This document shows positions 41,464 to 49,457 of a DNA stretch of 56,536 nucleotides, one piece after another (positions within the stretch are counted from its first letter, which is position 1; each line of letters starts with the position of its first letter). Origin of the DNA: CAZATK01 sp964488085 (GTDB lineage Bacteria > Patescibacteriota > Minisyncoccia > UBA6257 > UBA11618); NCBI GenBank assembly GCA_964488085.1, contig CAZATK010000002.1:1-56536 (forward strand), given 5' to 3'. The notes under the pieces are model-generated. The model ran no database searches. It was not told where the DNA came from and worked only from the letters and a program-made list of their open reading frames with translations. The translations under genes and the position numbers were made by a program.

Positions 41464-42339
41464 TTAATATTTTTCACTGAAGATATGCAAATTTTCTTTT
41501 TCTGGAATAATCTTAATTAAGCCATTGTCTATAGTTGTATAAATAGATGCGCCAACGTCTTTTAATCTGTTAATTGTTTGCGGATTGGGGTGTCCATAAG
41601 AATTTTTTCCTACTCCAATGACGGCAATTTTAGGTTTCACGAATTTTAGAAATTTACTGCTTGTAGAATTTTTAGAGCCGTGGTGGCTGACTTTTAATAA
41701 ATCCGCTGATAGCCCCTTTTTATATTTTCGCAATAACTTTTCTTCCACCGCAAAATTTATATCTCCGGTGAACAATGCGTTAAAATTTTCTTCGCCAGCT
41801 GGCGAATTTAATTCAAACACAATAGTTTTGTCGTGAATGTCCTTAATGTCTTTGGTTGAAGACGGTTCGTTGGAAGATGGCGAAATAATTTCTATCAGCC
41901 AATCTTTATATTTTATTTTATCCCCCTCTTTTACCGTCAAATGTTGAATAGATTTATCAGAGACCTCCTTTTGAAAATCTTTGTATTGGGAGATACTATG
42001 CTCCATTCCATTATCAATAAGAGTCCCAATCTCATAATTTTGAAAAACATCAATCAAACCGCCAAGGTGATCTAAATGCGGATGAGTCAAAATAACCAAA
42101 TCAATATACCTGTCAGTAGTCGGTAATATTTTTTCTAAATTGCTCAAGACTTGCGCGTTAGGACCGCCGTCAATAAGAAATTGAACATCACCAAAATCTA
42201 TTAATTCACTATCGCCTTGACCGACATCTAAAAAATATAGCTCGACAGGCTTGCTGTTGTTTTTATGAAGATTCCAAATTTGAGCCCAAGCGACAATATT
42301 AAAAAGAAATAGCAAAAAGATTAATAATAATCGTTTCAT
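41464..42339 (-). CDS. ComEC-type metallo-beta-lactamase domain protein
   Basis: A 291-aa protein with an N-terminal signal/anchor (about 1-19) and an MBL fold: VELYFLDVGQGDSELI, TH-P-H-L-DH (LTHPHLDHLGG), LFTGDI and KVSHHGSKNST. This is the domain normally fused to the C-terminus of ComEC, where it is thought to degrade the non-transported DNA strand. It follows and overlaps the competence-domain gene by 41 nt, so the two are a split ComEC. A palindrome at 41791-41806 adds NSPAGEEN in frame. Confidence 0.88.
   Translation of the reverse strand: MKRLLLIFLLFLFNIVAWAQIWNLHKNNSKPVELYFLDVGQGDSELIDFGDVQFLIDGGPNAQVLSNLEKILPTTDRYIDLVILTHPHLDHLGGLIDVFQNYEIGTLIDNGMEHSISQYKDFQKEVSDKSIQHLTVKEGDKIKYKDWLIEIISPSSNEPSSTKDIKDIHDKTIVFELNSPAGEENFNALFTGDINFAVEEKLLRKYKKGLSADLLKVSHHGSKNSTSSKFLKFVKPKIAVIGVGKNSYGHPNPQTINRLKDVGASIYTTIDNGLIKIIPEKENLHIFSEKY
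41791..41806. repeat. In-frame CGCCAGCTGGCG palindrome in the MBL gene
   Basis: A perfect 16-bp palindrome; flanking bases match the mnmA copy at 44173-44186 for about 30 nt. On the coding strand it reads L-N-S-P-A-G-E-E-N. Confidence 0.85.
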
Positions 42340-43504
42340 AAATTAGAAAGACATTGGCGAACCACGCCGTTAGAAAAGAAAGATGATAGGATACAAATCC
42401 CGTTGTTCCAGCTATAAATCCCAAAGCCATTGTATAGGGAATGGCAGGGGTAATAAGAATATTGGCTAATGGAGACAAAGGATTAAATCCGCCAAATTTT
42501 ATCACTATAATAGGAAGAACCGCAAGTTGAGCAGCAATAGTTGGCCAAACTAAATCATTTTTCCAGCGACTTATTTTTTCTAAAAAAGGTTTTATATAAA
42601 TAATTCCCAAAAGCGCTAAAAAGGAGAGTTGAAAGCCCAAATCAAAAACTAGAATTTTCGGATCATATAAGACCATTGCCAATGCTGTGAAAGTTATGGC
42701 GTTGCGATGTTGATAAACCCTTTCATTTTTTTGAGCCACAATTAAAATAATTCCCATAATGGCGGCTCTCACCAAAGACGCCTCGGCTCCAGTCATGATT
42801 ACAAAAGCGATAATAAATAAAACTGTCGGCCAGAATCCAAGAAGCCAGCCTAAATTATTTGTTATGATATTGATATTGTAACCGGAAAGCGCAACTAAAT
42901 GAGAAGTACCGCTGGCTTTTATTTTTTTATCAAAATCCGGAGATATTTCGCTAATATCGCCCACAGTTAATCCGGAAAGAAAAACGGCTTTGTCGTGAGG
43001 AAGAACTCTTTTAATATTTTCTTCAAAAGCGATTCTTAATTTAATTAAATTAGCTTTTATTGCGTTGCCTTTATTTTGAGCAATTAAATTAATATCTGGA
43101 TAACTTACAAAACCAATAAAGTGCGGAGATTGCGATTCTTTAATTTTTCCTTGAAATGTAATTTGATCGCCATAATAATATTGAGGATATCTGGTCGTAA
43201 TAATTTTTATTTTATTATCTAAAACAAGCTCTTGATAATTAAGGCGTTGTTTGGCTTGAATTATTATCCCTTCGGAAGCAATGCTTTCTGGTTTTTGATA
43301 AAAATCAAAAGCAATATAATATACTGACCCTACTATTATTATCAGCGAAAGCAATGCCAGGTATTTTTTATTGAAAAGTAAAAAAATAATAAAAAACAAA
43401 AAAGCCATTATTACGGCAAATAAAAAACTTGGAATCAAAGATGCTAAAAAAATGCCGATTAAGAAAAAAACGGACAGCCAAAAGAATATATCGTGCAATA
43501 ACAT
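42299..43504 (-). CDS. ComEC/Rec2-like DNA uptake channel, competence domain only
   Basis: A 401-aa polytopic protein. The N-terminal part holds two or three membrane segments and an OB-like soluble region (IIQAKQRLNYQELVLDNKIKII). The competence domain follows with FLSGLTVGDISEISPDFDKKIKASGTSHLVALSGYNI and LVRAAIMGI. It would move single-stranded DNA into the cytoplasm. The metallo-beta-lactamase part is on a separate downstream gene. It sits 10 nt after mnmA. Confidence 0.9.
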   Translation of the reverse strand: MLLHDIFFWLSVFFLIGIFLASLIPSFLFAVIMAFLFFIIFLLFNKKYLALLSLIIIVGSVYYIAFDFYQKPESIASEGIIIQAKQRLNYQELVLDNKIKIITTRYPQYYYGDQITFQGKIKESQSPHFIGFVSYPDINLIAQNKGNAIKANLIKLRIAFEENIKRVLPHDKAVFLSGLTVGDISEISPDFDKKIKASGTSHLVALSGYNINIITNNLGWLLGFWPTVLFIIAFVIMTGAEASLVRAAIMGIILIVAQKNERVYQHRNAITFTALAMVLYDPKILVFDLGFQLSFLALLGIIYIKPFLEKISRWKNDLVWPTIAAQLAVLPIIVIKFGGFNPLSPLANILITPAIPYTMALGFIAGTTGFVSYHLSFLTAWFANVFLIYETIIINLFAISF

Positions 43505-43514
43505 TTGCCCGATT

Positions 43515-44594
43515 CTAGCAAATTACTCCCCCACCCAGCAATTCTTTGTCTTTACTATAAAAAACAGCAGATTGTCCCGGAGCAATAAATTTTTGAGGCC
43601 TATCAAATAATAATTTACCATCTTTAAATAATTTAGCTTGTGCGAGCGGTTGTCGATATCTAACTCTGGCAAAAATTTTAACCGGACTATTGATAATTCT
43701 AGAATTAAGAAAATTTATTTTTTCTAACATAACTTCTTTTTTATAGAGGGCCGAATTTTTCTTCCCTTCCGCAACTGTTAATGTGTTTTTCTCTGAATTT
43801 TTTTCAGCTACATATAACGGTGATTTTGTACCGCCAATATTTAATCCGTGGCGTTGGCCGATAGTATAAAAATGAGAGCCGTCGTGTTCCCCTATTATTT
43901 TTCCAGAAGTAGTTAAAATTTCACCTCTTTTTTCTGGAATGTATTGTTTTAAAAAATCTTTTAAAGTTATTTTGCCCAAAAAACAAATCCCCTGCGAATC
44001 CTTTTTCTCCGATGTTAAAAGGTTGAATTTTTTGGCTAATTTTCTGACTTCTGATTTTTTATAATCACCTATAGGGAAAAGACAGCGTTTTAATTGTTTT
44101 TGAGTTAATGTCCAAAGAAAATAGGACTGATCTTTATTGGTATCGCGTGCAATTTTCAATGTATAATTTTCTCCGCCAGCTGGCGGATTCAATTTAGGTA
44201 TTTTTTTTGAAAATTTTCTAACATAGTGTCCAGTAGCGATGTAATCTGCTCCAAGTGACAATGCTTTTTTTAAAAAAAGACCAAACTTGATTTCTTTATT
44301 ACACATAACATCGGGATTGGGCGTTAATCCCTTTTTGTATTCTTCAACCATATAGCGGACAACTTTTTCCTTATACTCTTTTTCTAAATCAAAAACATAA
44401 AAAGGAATATCTAATTGTTCGGCAACACGTCTGGCGTCTTCGGCATCTTTTTTTTCGCAACCGTCTATATTAAAGCACTTAATATGGGCCCCAATCACAT
44501 CAAATCCCTGTTGTTTTAAAAGCGCGGTGGCCACAGAGCTGTCCACTCCTCCGCTCATGGCGACAAAAACCTTTTTTGCTTTTAGAGACTTCAT
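43515..44594 (-). CDS. mnmA: tRNA-specific 2-thiouridylase
   Basis: A 359-aa enzyme that thiolates U34 of tRNA-Lys, -Glu and -Gln. Present are the P-loop AMSGGVDSSVA, the catalytic Cys loops (NPDVMCNKEIKFG and GICFLG) and YTIGQRHGL. I start at ATG 44594, because TTGACT-17-TATTTT (44655-44627) places transcription start between that ATG and the upstream GTG. Residues LNPPAGGEN come from a palindrome insertion (44173-44186). It heads mnmA-comEC-MBL-aspS-ndk. Confidence 0.93.
   Translation of the reverse strand: MKSLKAKKVFVAMSGGVDSSVATALLKQQGFDVIGAHIKCFNIDGCEKKDAEDARRVAEQLDIPFYVFDLEKEYKEKVVRYMVEEYKKGLTPNPDVMCNKEIKFGLFLKKALSLGADYIATGHYVRKFSKKIPKLNPPAGGENYTLKIARDTNKDQSYFLWTLTQKQLKRCLFPIGDYKKSEVRKLAKKFNLLTSEKKDSQGICFLGKITLKDFLKQYIPEKRGEILTTSGKIIGEHDGSHFYTIGQRHGLNIGGTKSPLYVAEKNSEKNTLTVAEGKKNSALYKKEVMLEKINFLNSRIINSPVKIFARVRYRQPLAQAKLFKDGKLLFDRPQKFIAPGQSAVFYSKDKELLGGGVIC
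44173..44186. repeat. In-frame CCGCCAGCTGGCGG palindrome in mnmA
   Basis: A perfect 14-bp palindrome translated as L-N-P-P-A-G-G-E-N, almost the same peptide as the copy in the MBL gene. Confidence 0.85.
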
Positions 44595-44664
44595 TTTATT
44601 AATTATTTTATTATTTATTTTGCCAATTACCCAAAATAACACAGCATTTATTTTCAGTCAAAAT

Positions 44665-44698
44665 ATAGCACTTTTCCACGATCGTGGAAAAGTGCTAT
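44665..44698. repeat. Perfect 34-bp palindrome with ACGATCGT core, between mnmA and efp
   Basis: The halves match exactly around GATC at 44680-44683; allowing one mismatch it extends about 5 nt each side. It lies between the divergent promoters of mnmA and efp. It could be an operator or a hairpin. The 8-bp centre equals that of the palindrome at 35078-35115. Confidence 0.9.
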
Positions 44699-44710
44699 GT
44701 TTTGATTTTA

Positions 44711-44740
44711 TTGATATCTCTATTATCTCTATGCTAAAAT
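44711..44740 (+). promoter_or_regulatory. efp promoter
   Basis: TTGATA 44711-44716, 18 nt, then TAAAAT 44735-44740 with TGC before it. Predicted transcription start is 3-4 nt before the ATG at 44751, so the mRNA is nearly leaderless. Confidence 0.7.
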
Positions 44741-44750
44741 GTCTTTCACT

Positions 44751-45478
44751 ATGCTTGATTATAATGATTTAAGAATAGGTACCGTCTTTATTTACGAAGG
44801 CGCTCCGTACGAAGTTTTGGAATACTCTTTTGTAAGAATGCAACAAAGAAAGGCTGTGGCTCAAGTTAAAATGAAAAATTNNNNNNNNNNNNNNNNNNNN
44901 NNNNNNNNNNNNNNNNNNNNNNNNNNNNNNNNNNNNNNNNNNNNNNNNNNNNNNNNNNNNNNNNNNNNNNNNNNNNNNNNTCTTTTGTAAGAATGCAACA
45001 AAGAAAGGCTGTGGCTCAAGTTAAAATGAAAAATTTGCTTAATGGCAAAGTTATTACTAGAAATTTTCACCAGAATGAAAATTTTGAAGAAGTGGAAATT
45101 GTCAGAGAGCCGGTAAAATATCTTTATCACAATCGAGACCAATATTGGTTTTCTGAAAAAGATAATCCAGTTAATAGATTTTTTCTTACTGAAGAAATTG
45201 TGGGCTCGCAAGGACAATTTTTAAAGCCCAACACCGAGGTCTTATCCCTAAAATTTAAAGATAAAATAATTAACATAAAGGGGCCTATTAAGGTTGATTT
45301 GTTAGTTAAAGATACCCCACCAGGAGAAAGAGGTAATACTGCTCAAGGCGGTACTAAAACGGCCGAATTAGAAACCGGCGCAAAAATATCCGTTCCCTTA
45401 TTTATTAATTCCGGAGACATTGTAAGAGTCAATACTGAAACAGGAGAATATGTTGAGCGAATGGAAAAGTCTAGTTAA
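44751..45478 (+). CDS. efp: Elongation factor P, interrupted by an artificial gap
   Basis: The frame starts MLDYNDLRIGTVFIYEG and continues to an OB-fold C-terminus (GPIKVDLLVKDTPPGERG...SGDIVRVNTETGEYVERM). EF-P relieves ribosome stalling at polyproline. A run of 100 N (44881-44980) cuts it, but the 55 nt on either side are identical. Removing one copy and the gap (155 nt) restores a 190-aa protein. The conserved tip loop around Lys34 (usually P-G-K-G/S-G/Q) reads R-M-Q-Q-R-K, so the modified lysine position is Gln. I start at ATG 44751, just after the -10. The 3' end overlaps the convergent TraD-like gene by 8 bp. Confidence 0.9.
44881..44980. other. 100-N scaffold gap with duplicated flanks (assembly artefact)
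   Basis: 44826-44880 and 44981-45035 are the same 55-nt sequence. The two contig ends overlap, so the true gap is negative and nothing is missing. Confidence 0.95.
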
Positions 45479-46946
45479 TCTGATCTTCTGGCGGCTTTTT
45501 TTGACTCAAAGACTTATCTATTAATTCTTTTAGTCCGGAGACATCTCTTGGTTTATGTTGTTTGGGGACTGATGGAGGCGTGTCTTTTCTAAATGTCTGG
45601 TCCAATGATCTTTCATCTCTTCTAGTAGACATTTTTTCTTGCAACGCTTTAGCGCCTTCGGGGAGCCATTCCGATGCTATGCGAGATTCTACTTGATCTT
45701 TAGGGACCGCATATTTTGAACGGGTGTTTTCTATAATGACGTCTTTATAAGATTGATCCGGTTTTATGTGCGGAGCTAAAGTTATTGCGGAAAAGGGACG
45801 CGAAGCTACTCCGTCAATCATTAATTTTATATACATATTATATTTAGTTAAGTTAACCATGTCAGTTGCTAAAAATTCTGGCATAAATTCCTTTTCTAAA
45901 AATTCAGCATCTTCTGCGCCAACTCTAAAAACAGAAATAGTGCCAACATTGCCGAAAATAGCCGCTCTAACAGTATCTTTGCCTTTTTCGTCCAATTGAC
46001 CGAGGTATTGATTGGCGACAGTGAGACTTAAGTGGTACTTTCTTGCTTCGGATAAAATTGTTGCAAAAGAATCAGTAGCAAAGTTTTGAAACTCGTCAAC
46101 ATATAAATAAAAATCTTTACGTTTATTTTCTAATACATCAACTCTGGACATTGCCGCTAATTGTATTTTAGTAATCATCATCGCTCCCAATAAGGCGGAA
46201 TTATCTTCCCCCATTTTTCCTTTTGACAGATTAAATATCAAAATTTTACCTTCATCCATAATTTTTCTTATATCAAGTGATGATTTGGGCTGTCCTAAAA
46301 TATTACGAATTAATGGATTAGAAACAAATTGACCAACTTTATTTTGAATAGCGGCGGTTGCTTCGGTCTCAAATTTTTGGCTGTATCTGGCAAATTCATT
46401 GACCCAAAAACTTTTAATAACAGGATCTTTTAAGTTTTCTACGATAGTTTTTCTATAATTAGCATCATTTAACATTCTCATTATTCCTAATAAGGTTGTT
46501 CCGGGATATTCCAAAAGGGCTAACAAAGTATTATTCATTATGTATTCCATTCTGGCAGACCAAGCATCTACCCATATTTTTTTAAATACACCCATTATGC
46601 CGGAGGCGATAAGATGCCTAAATTCCGTGGTAACTTGATCCAGAGGATTAAAAGCAATCGGATAATCAGTGTCTGATGGATCTATGTATATAACGTCATT
46701 TATTCTTTCTTCCGGAATAAAGTCCAATATTTTTTCCGCTGATTCTCCATGCGGATCCAGAAAAGCTATTCCGTTGCCCGCCCTAATATCATTGATAATC
46801 ATATTTTCTAGCAATGTGCTTTTGCCAACGCCGGTTTTACCAACGACATACATATGACGCCTACGATCGTCTATTTTAATACCAAACTTTCTTGCTTGGT
46901 TACGAAAGGTTGTTTCTCCTAAAATTGTGATGAGATTATTTTCCAT
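45471..46946 (-). CDS. TraD/VirD4-like type IV secretion DNA-binding ATPase
   Basis: The 491-aa P-loop ATPase has Walker A VVGKTGVGKST, GIAFLDPHGESAE, Walker B LYVDEFQNF and a TraG/TraD-type GAEDAEFLEKEF segment. It lacks N-terminal membrane helices, which are instead on the adjacent 424-aa protein. Such pairs may move DNA or protein across the envelope. No relaxase or other conjugation genes are in the window. It follows its partner with 15 nt between. Confidence 0.85.
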   Translation of the reverse strand: MENNLITILGETTFRNQARKFGIKIDDRRRHMYVVGKTGVGKSTLLENMIINDIRAGNGIAFLDPHGESAEKILDFIPEERINDVIYIDPSDTDYPIAFNPLDQVTTEFRHLIASGIMGVFKKIWVDAWSARMEYIMNNTLLALLEYPGTTLLGIMRMLNDANYRKTIVENLKDPVIKSFWVNEFARYSQKFETEATAAIQNKVGQFVSNPLIRNILGQPKSSLDIRKIMDEGKILIFNLSKGKMGEDNSALLGAMMITKIQLAAMSRVDVLENKRKDFYLYVDEFQNFATDSFATILSEARKYHLSLTVANQYLGQLDEKGKDTVRAAIFGNVGTISVFRVGAEDAEFLEKEFMPEFLATDMVNLTKYNMYIKLMIDGVASRPFSAITLAPHIKPDQSYKDVIIENTRSKYAVPKDQVESRIASEWLPEGAKALQEKMSTRRDERSLDQTFRKDTPPSVPKQHKPRDVSGLKELIDKSLSQKKPPEDQIN

Positions 46947-46961
46947 AGTGAGTTTATCTAA

Positions 46962-48236
46962 CTATTCTACTGGTAATGATAATGGCGGTTCGCCTTTTTT
47001 GGATTCTGCTCTTCTTAACATTGGAGCTTCAACTACCGTGCTTGGAAAATGATATATAGTAGCTAATTCTTCTATATTTAATATAGAAACCTTGTGTGGC
47101 ATTTTTCTAATACGATATCTGTCATAAATTTGGCGTTTTTTATAATATTTTCTTTGTTCTTTAAACGGTTGTTTGGCAACAGAAGTCATTGTGGCGGTAT
47201 TGGGCTTTAAGCTATTACTTCTTTCGTCGTTAAGCTGAAAAAAAGTGGCGAAGATGGAAGCAATATTACCTCGACTAAACTTATCTTTACGATCAATATA
47301 CAGGAAACGAATAGTTGTTTCAAAGGCAAGCTTCGACATTTTACTTTCTATGCCTCTTATAATATCTTGTTCCCCTTTAGTAAATTGCGCCAAACTAATT
47401 TTTTCTTCTTTCGGTTTTTCTAATTCAGGCCAAGTTGGTTCCTGAAATATAGCCAAAAGAAGATTCTTAATAAAGACGCCGGTCTCAAATAAAAAAACAT
47501 TGGGTTGAGGAGGCGGTTTTTTTCTTCCTATCAGTTTATTAATTTCTTCTTGGGCTTTCGGTGTCCAGTCCTTACTAAGAATTGGCCGAATTAAAATTTG
47601 AATCCAAGCGGTTTCGTCTGCCTTTAGCCGTGATAATGATTCGGTAAGATTTGCTATTGTATCAACCTTTTCTTCCGATATTAATGCTTCAAAATAAGGA
47701 TAGGTTCTTATGGGATATGCATCTGGTTTAATTAACACATAGTCAGTGCCAAATACATCATAAATATCATTAGGCAAAACATCGGGTAAAAGATCGATAT
47801 AATCATCCACTATTTCTATTTCTGCTTCTGGATATTGGCTATAGATAGCCGACTCAATCATGTTTCTAAATCCTTCAGGAATTCTTATATAAAAGTAAAC
47901 GCCTCCCGCATATCCCACTAATTCAAAAGAAGCCCAATACTCAACTTTTCCAAGCCAATATTTTTCAAAATGTTTCAAGCCAAAAGAATACATACCGAAA
48001 GCTACGGCAAAAATTTGCTCCATAGTTTTTGGCGTTTTTAATATTTCTTTTGGTGTTTTTACTCTTAATAATACCCATTTAATTTTATCTATATAAAGGG
48101 TTCTTATATAAAACAGCCAGAATTCCCAAAAAATAAAGACCAAAACAATTGGCACTAGAAACCACCAAGTCCAATAAAAAACTTGTAAGGCAGATGCAAC
48201 GATGCCAGCAGTAATGCTGTTTATCGAAAAAGCCAT
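46962..48236 (-). CDS. Membrane partner of the TraD-like ATPase
   Basis: A 424-aa protein with one or two N-terminal membrane helices (about 10-45), then a soluble domain (YWASFELVGYAGGVYFYIRIP; SAIYSQYPEAEIEIVDDYIDLLP), and a Pro-rich link (RKKPPPQPN). It looks like a coupling-protein-type assembly split over two genes. A TATAAT lies six nt before the ATG, predicting a leaderless message. The family is known to me only as an uncharacterised companion of TraD-like ATPases in such genomes, an impression rather than a check. Confidence 0.7.
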   Translation of the reverse strand: MAFSINSITAGIVASALQVFYWTWWFLVPIVLVFIFWEFWLFYIRTLYIDKIKWVLLRVKTPKEILKTPKTMEQIFAVAFGMYSFGLKHFEKYWLGKVEYWASFELVGYAGGVYFYIRIPEGFRNMIESAIYSQYPEAEIEIVDDYIDLLPDVLPNDIYDVFGTDYVLIKPDAYPIRTYPYFEALISEEKVDTIANLTESLSRLKADETAWIQILIRPILSKDWTPKAQEEINKLIGRKKPPPQPNVFLFETGVFIKNLLLAIFQEPTWPELEKPKEEKISLAQFTKGEQDIIRGIESKMSKLAFETTIRFLYIDRKDKFSRGNIASIFATFFQLNDERSNSLKPNTATMTSVAKQPFKEQRKYYKKRQIYDRYRIRKMPHKVSILNIEELATIYHFPSTVVEAPMLRRAESKKGEPPLSLPVE

Positions 48237-48258
48237 GCGTTTATTATACTACGATTCA

Positions 48259-48421
48259 AGGGACTGTTACCAATCTCCATATTTTGCCCTTTTTTAAAAT
48301 TTTCTATTCGACTTTAGAAAAAAAGTTCAACAATATCTTTGACATTGCTTTACTTTTTTTCTTTCGTCTCATTACGAAAATTTTAAAAAATCATCAAAAA
48401 GAGAGATCGGCAACAGTCCCT
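48259..48421. repeat. Long nested hairpin, copy 5 of the inverted-repeat elements
   Basis: Outer arms are AGGGACTGTT (48259-48268)/48412-48421, then ATCTC (48273-48277)/GAGAT (48403-48407). Next comes a perfect 15-bp TTTTTTAAAATTTTC stem (48290-48304/48376-48390), then AGAAAAAAAGT/ACTTTTTTTCT, then CAAT/ATTG. The whole 163 nt folds as one long interrupted hairpin. The right arm contains the stop codon of the sigma4/HARE gene. Confidence 0.85.
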
Positions 48422-49421
48422 AGGATTCTTTAACAAAATACTTTCCTTCGTTAGAAACTTGAAAATATTTTTTATTACGTAAGCTTAGCAAAAGTGTCTT
48501 CTCTTTAAAGGTTCTGTGACTCATTGCTAATTTTACTAAGTCCTTAGCCGGCATTGGGCCTTGTTTCTTAAGAAAGTGATAAATAACTTCTCTGGCGGTG
48601 CCCGGAACTATATTAAATTCTTTCAATCCATAAGTTCCCCTTCCAACTAAAATAAATCTTTCGTCTTTAATTAATTCATTGTGAATAGTTTGCGGATTCA
48701 CTTGTCTTAATTTTCTGTGCTTGTTGATAAGGATAGCCAACTTTGTAAAATGAATCGGCCTGTTTTCTTTTTTAAGAACCAAATAAGCCCAATCGCGCGA
48801 AACCTTAGGATTAATTTCTCCCCATTCAGATAAGCCAAAATCCCCGTAAATATTAGAAGAAAACTTTCTTGAAAGGGAGACATAATTAACACTTGAAGAG
48901 TCTTGGCTTGAAAAACCGCCTGATAATTTACTTCTTTGTGAATTTAAAGAAATAACTAATTTATTAATAAAAGATTTAGCTTTATCCATATCATTATTAG
49001 ATAAGTACCAAAAAGAATGGGACTCTTCGTTTTCTGCACTAAAGTTGATTCGTTTGCACGCTTCTAATAGAAATTTAAATTTTTGTTCAGTATTTTTTAC
49101 TGAAGATTTGTCGTAAAGATTTTTTACTTCACTGGATAAATAGTCATGTCTACGAACCCCATTAAATTTTTGCAGATAATTAACAACCACTTTAACGAAA
49201 CCGCTCAAAGTATCATTCTCAAACTGCTTATAAACTAAATTAAGCGCTTGGGCCTCTATCTGCCTTATTCGTTCTCTTGTTACTCCGTATCTATTTCCTA
49301 TCTCCACTAAGGTCATTGGTTGTCCGGACTGCAACCCATAACGACCAATAATAACCTCTTTTTGTCGGGCAGAGAGTACGGACAATGCTGTGTTTATTAT
49401 TTTGTCCACACTATTAAACAT
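48420..49421 (-). CDS. Sigma-70 region 4 fused to a HARE-HTH domain
   Basis: A 333-aa protein. Residues about 10-70 are a sigma-70 region 4 (LSARQKEVIIGRYGL ... MTLVEIGNRYGVTRERIRQIEAQAL) and bind -35 elements in real sigma factors. Residues about 225-285 are a HARE-HTH winged helix (KKENRPIHFTKLAILINKH ... LIKDERFILVGRGTYGLKEF), as in RNA polymerase delta. A second winged-helix-like segment follows to the C-terminus. Sigma region 2, needed for -10 recognition, is absent, so it is not a stand-alone sigma factor. It has a near-ideal leaderless promoter. Confidence 0.85.
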   Translation of the reverse strand: MFNSVDKIINTALSVLSARQKEVIIGRYGLQSGQPMTLVEIGNRYGVTRERIRQIEAQALNLVYKQFENDTLSGFVKVVVNYLQKFNGVRRHDYLSSEVKNLYDKSSVKNTEQKFKFLLEACKRINFSAENEESHSFWYLSNNDMDKAKSFINKLVISLNSQRSKLSGGFSSQDSSSVNYVSLSRKFSSNIYGDFGLSEWGEINPKVSRDWAYLVLKKENRPIHFTKLAILINKHRKLRQVNPQTIHNELIKDERFILVGRGTYGLKEFNIVPGTAREVIYHFLKKQGPMPAKDLVKLAMSHRTFKEKTLLLSLRNKKYFQVSNEGKYFVKES

Positions 49422-49426
49422 AGCTC

Positions 49427-49455
49427 ATTTTATCATAACTATTGATAATAGTCAA
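49427..49455 (-). promoter_or_regulatory. Leaderless promoter of the sigma4/HARE gene
   Basis: TTGACT (49455-49450), 17 nt, TAAAAT (49432-49427) with TGA before it, then only 5 nt to the ATG. The predicted transcription start falls on or next to the initiation codon. Confidence 0.8.
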
Positions 49456-49457
49456 TA

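Noticed and set aside
45471..48236. Integrated conjugative element
   Set aside because: A TraD-like ATPase and its partner are present, but no relaxase, integrase, attachment sites or other transfer genes.
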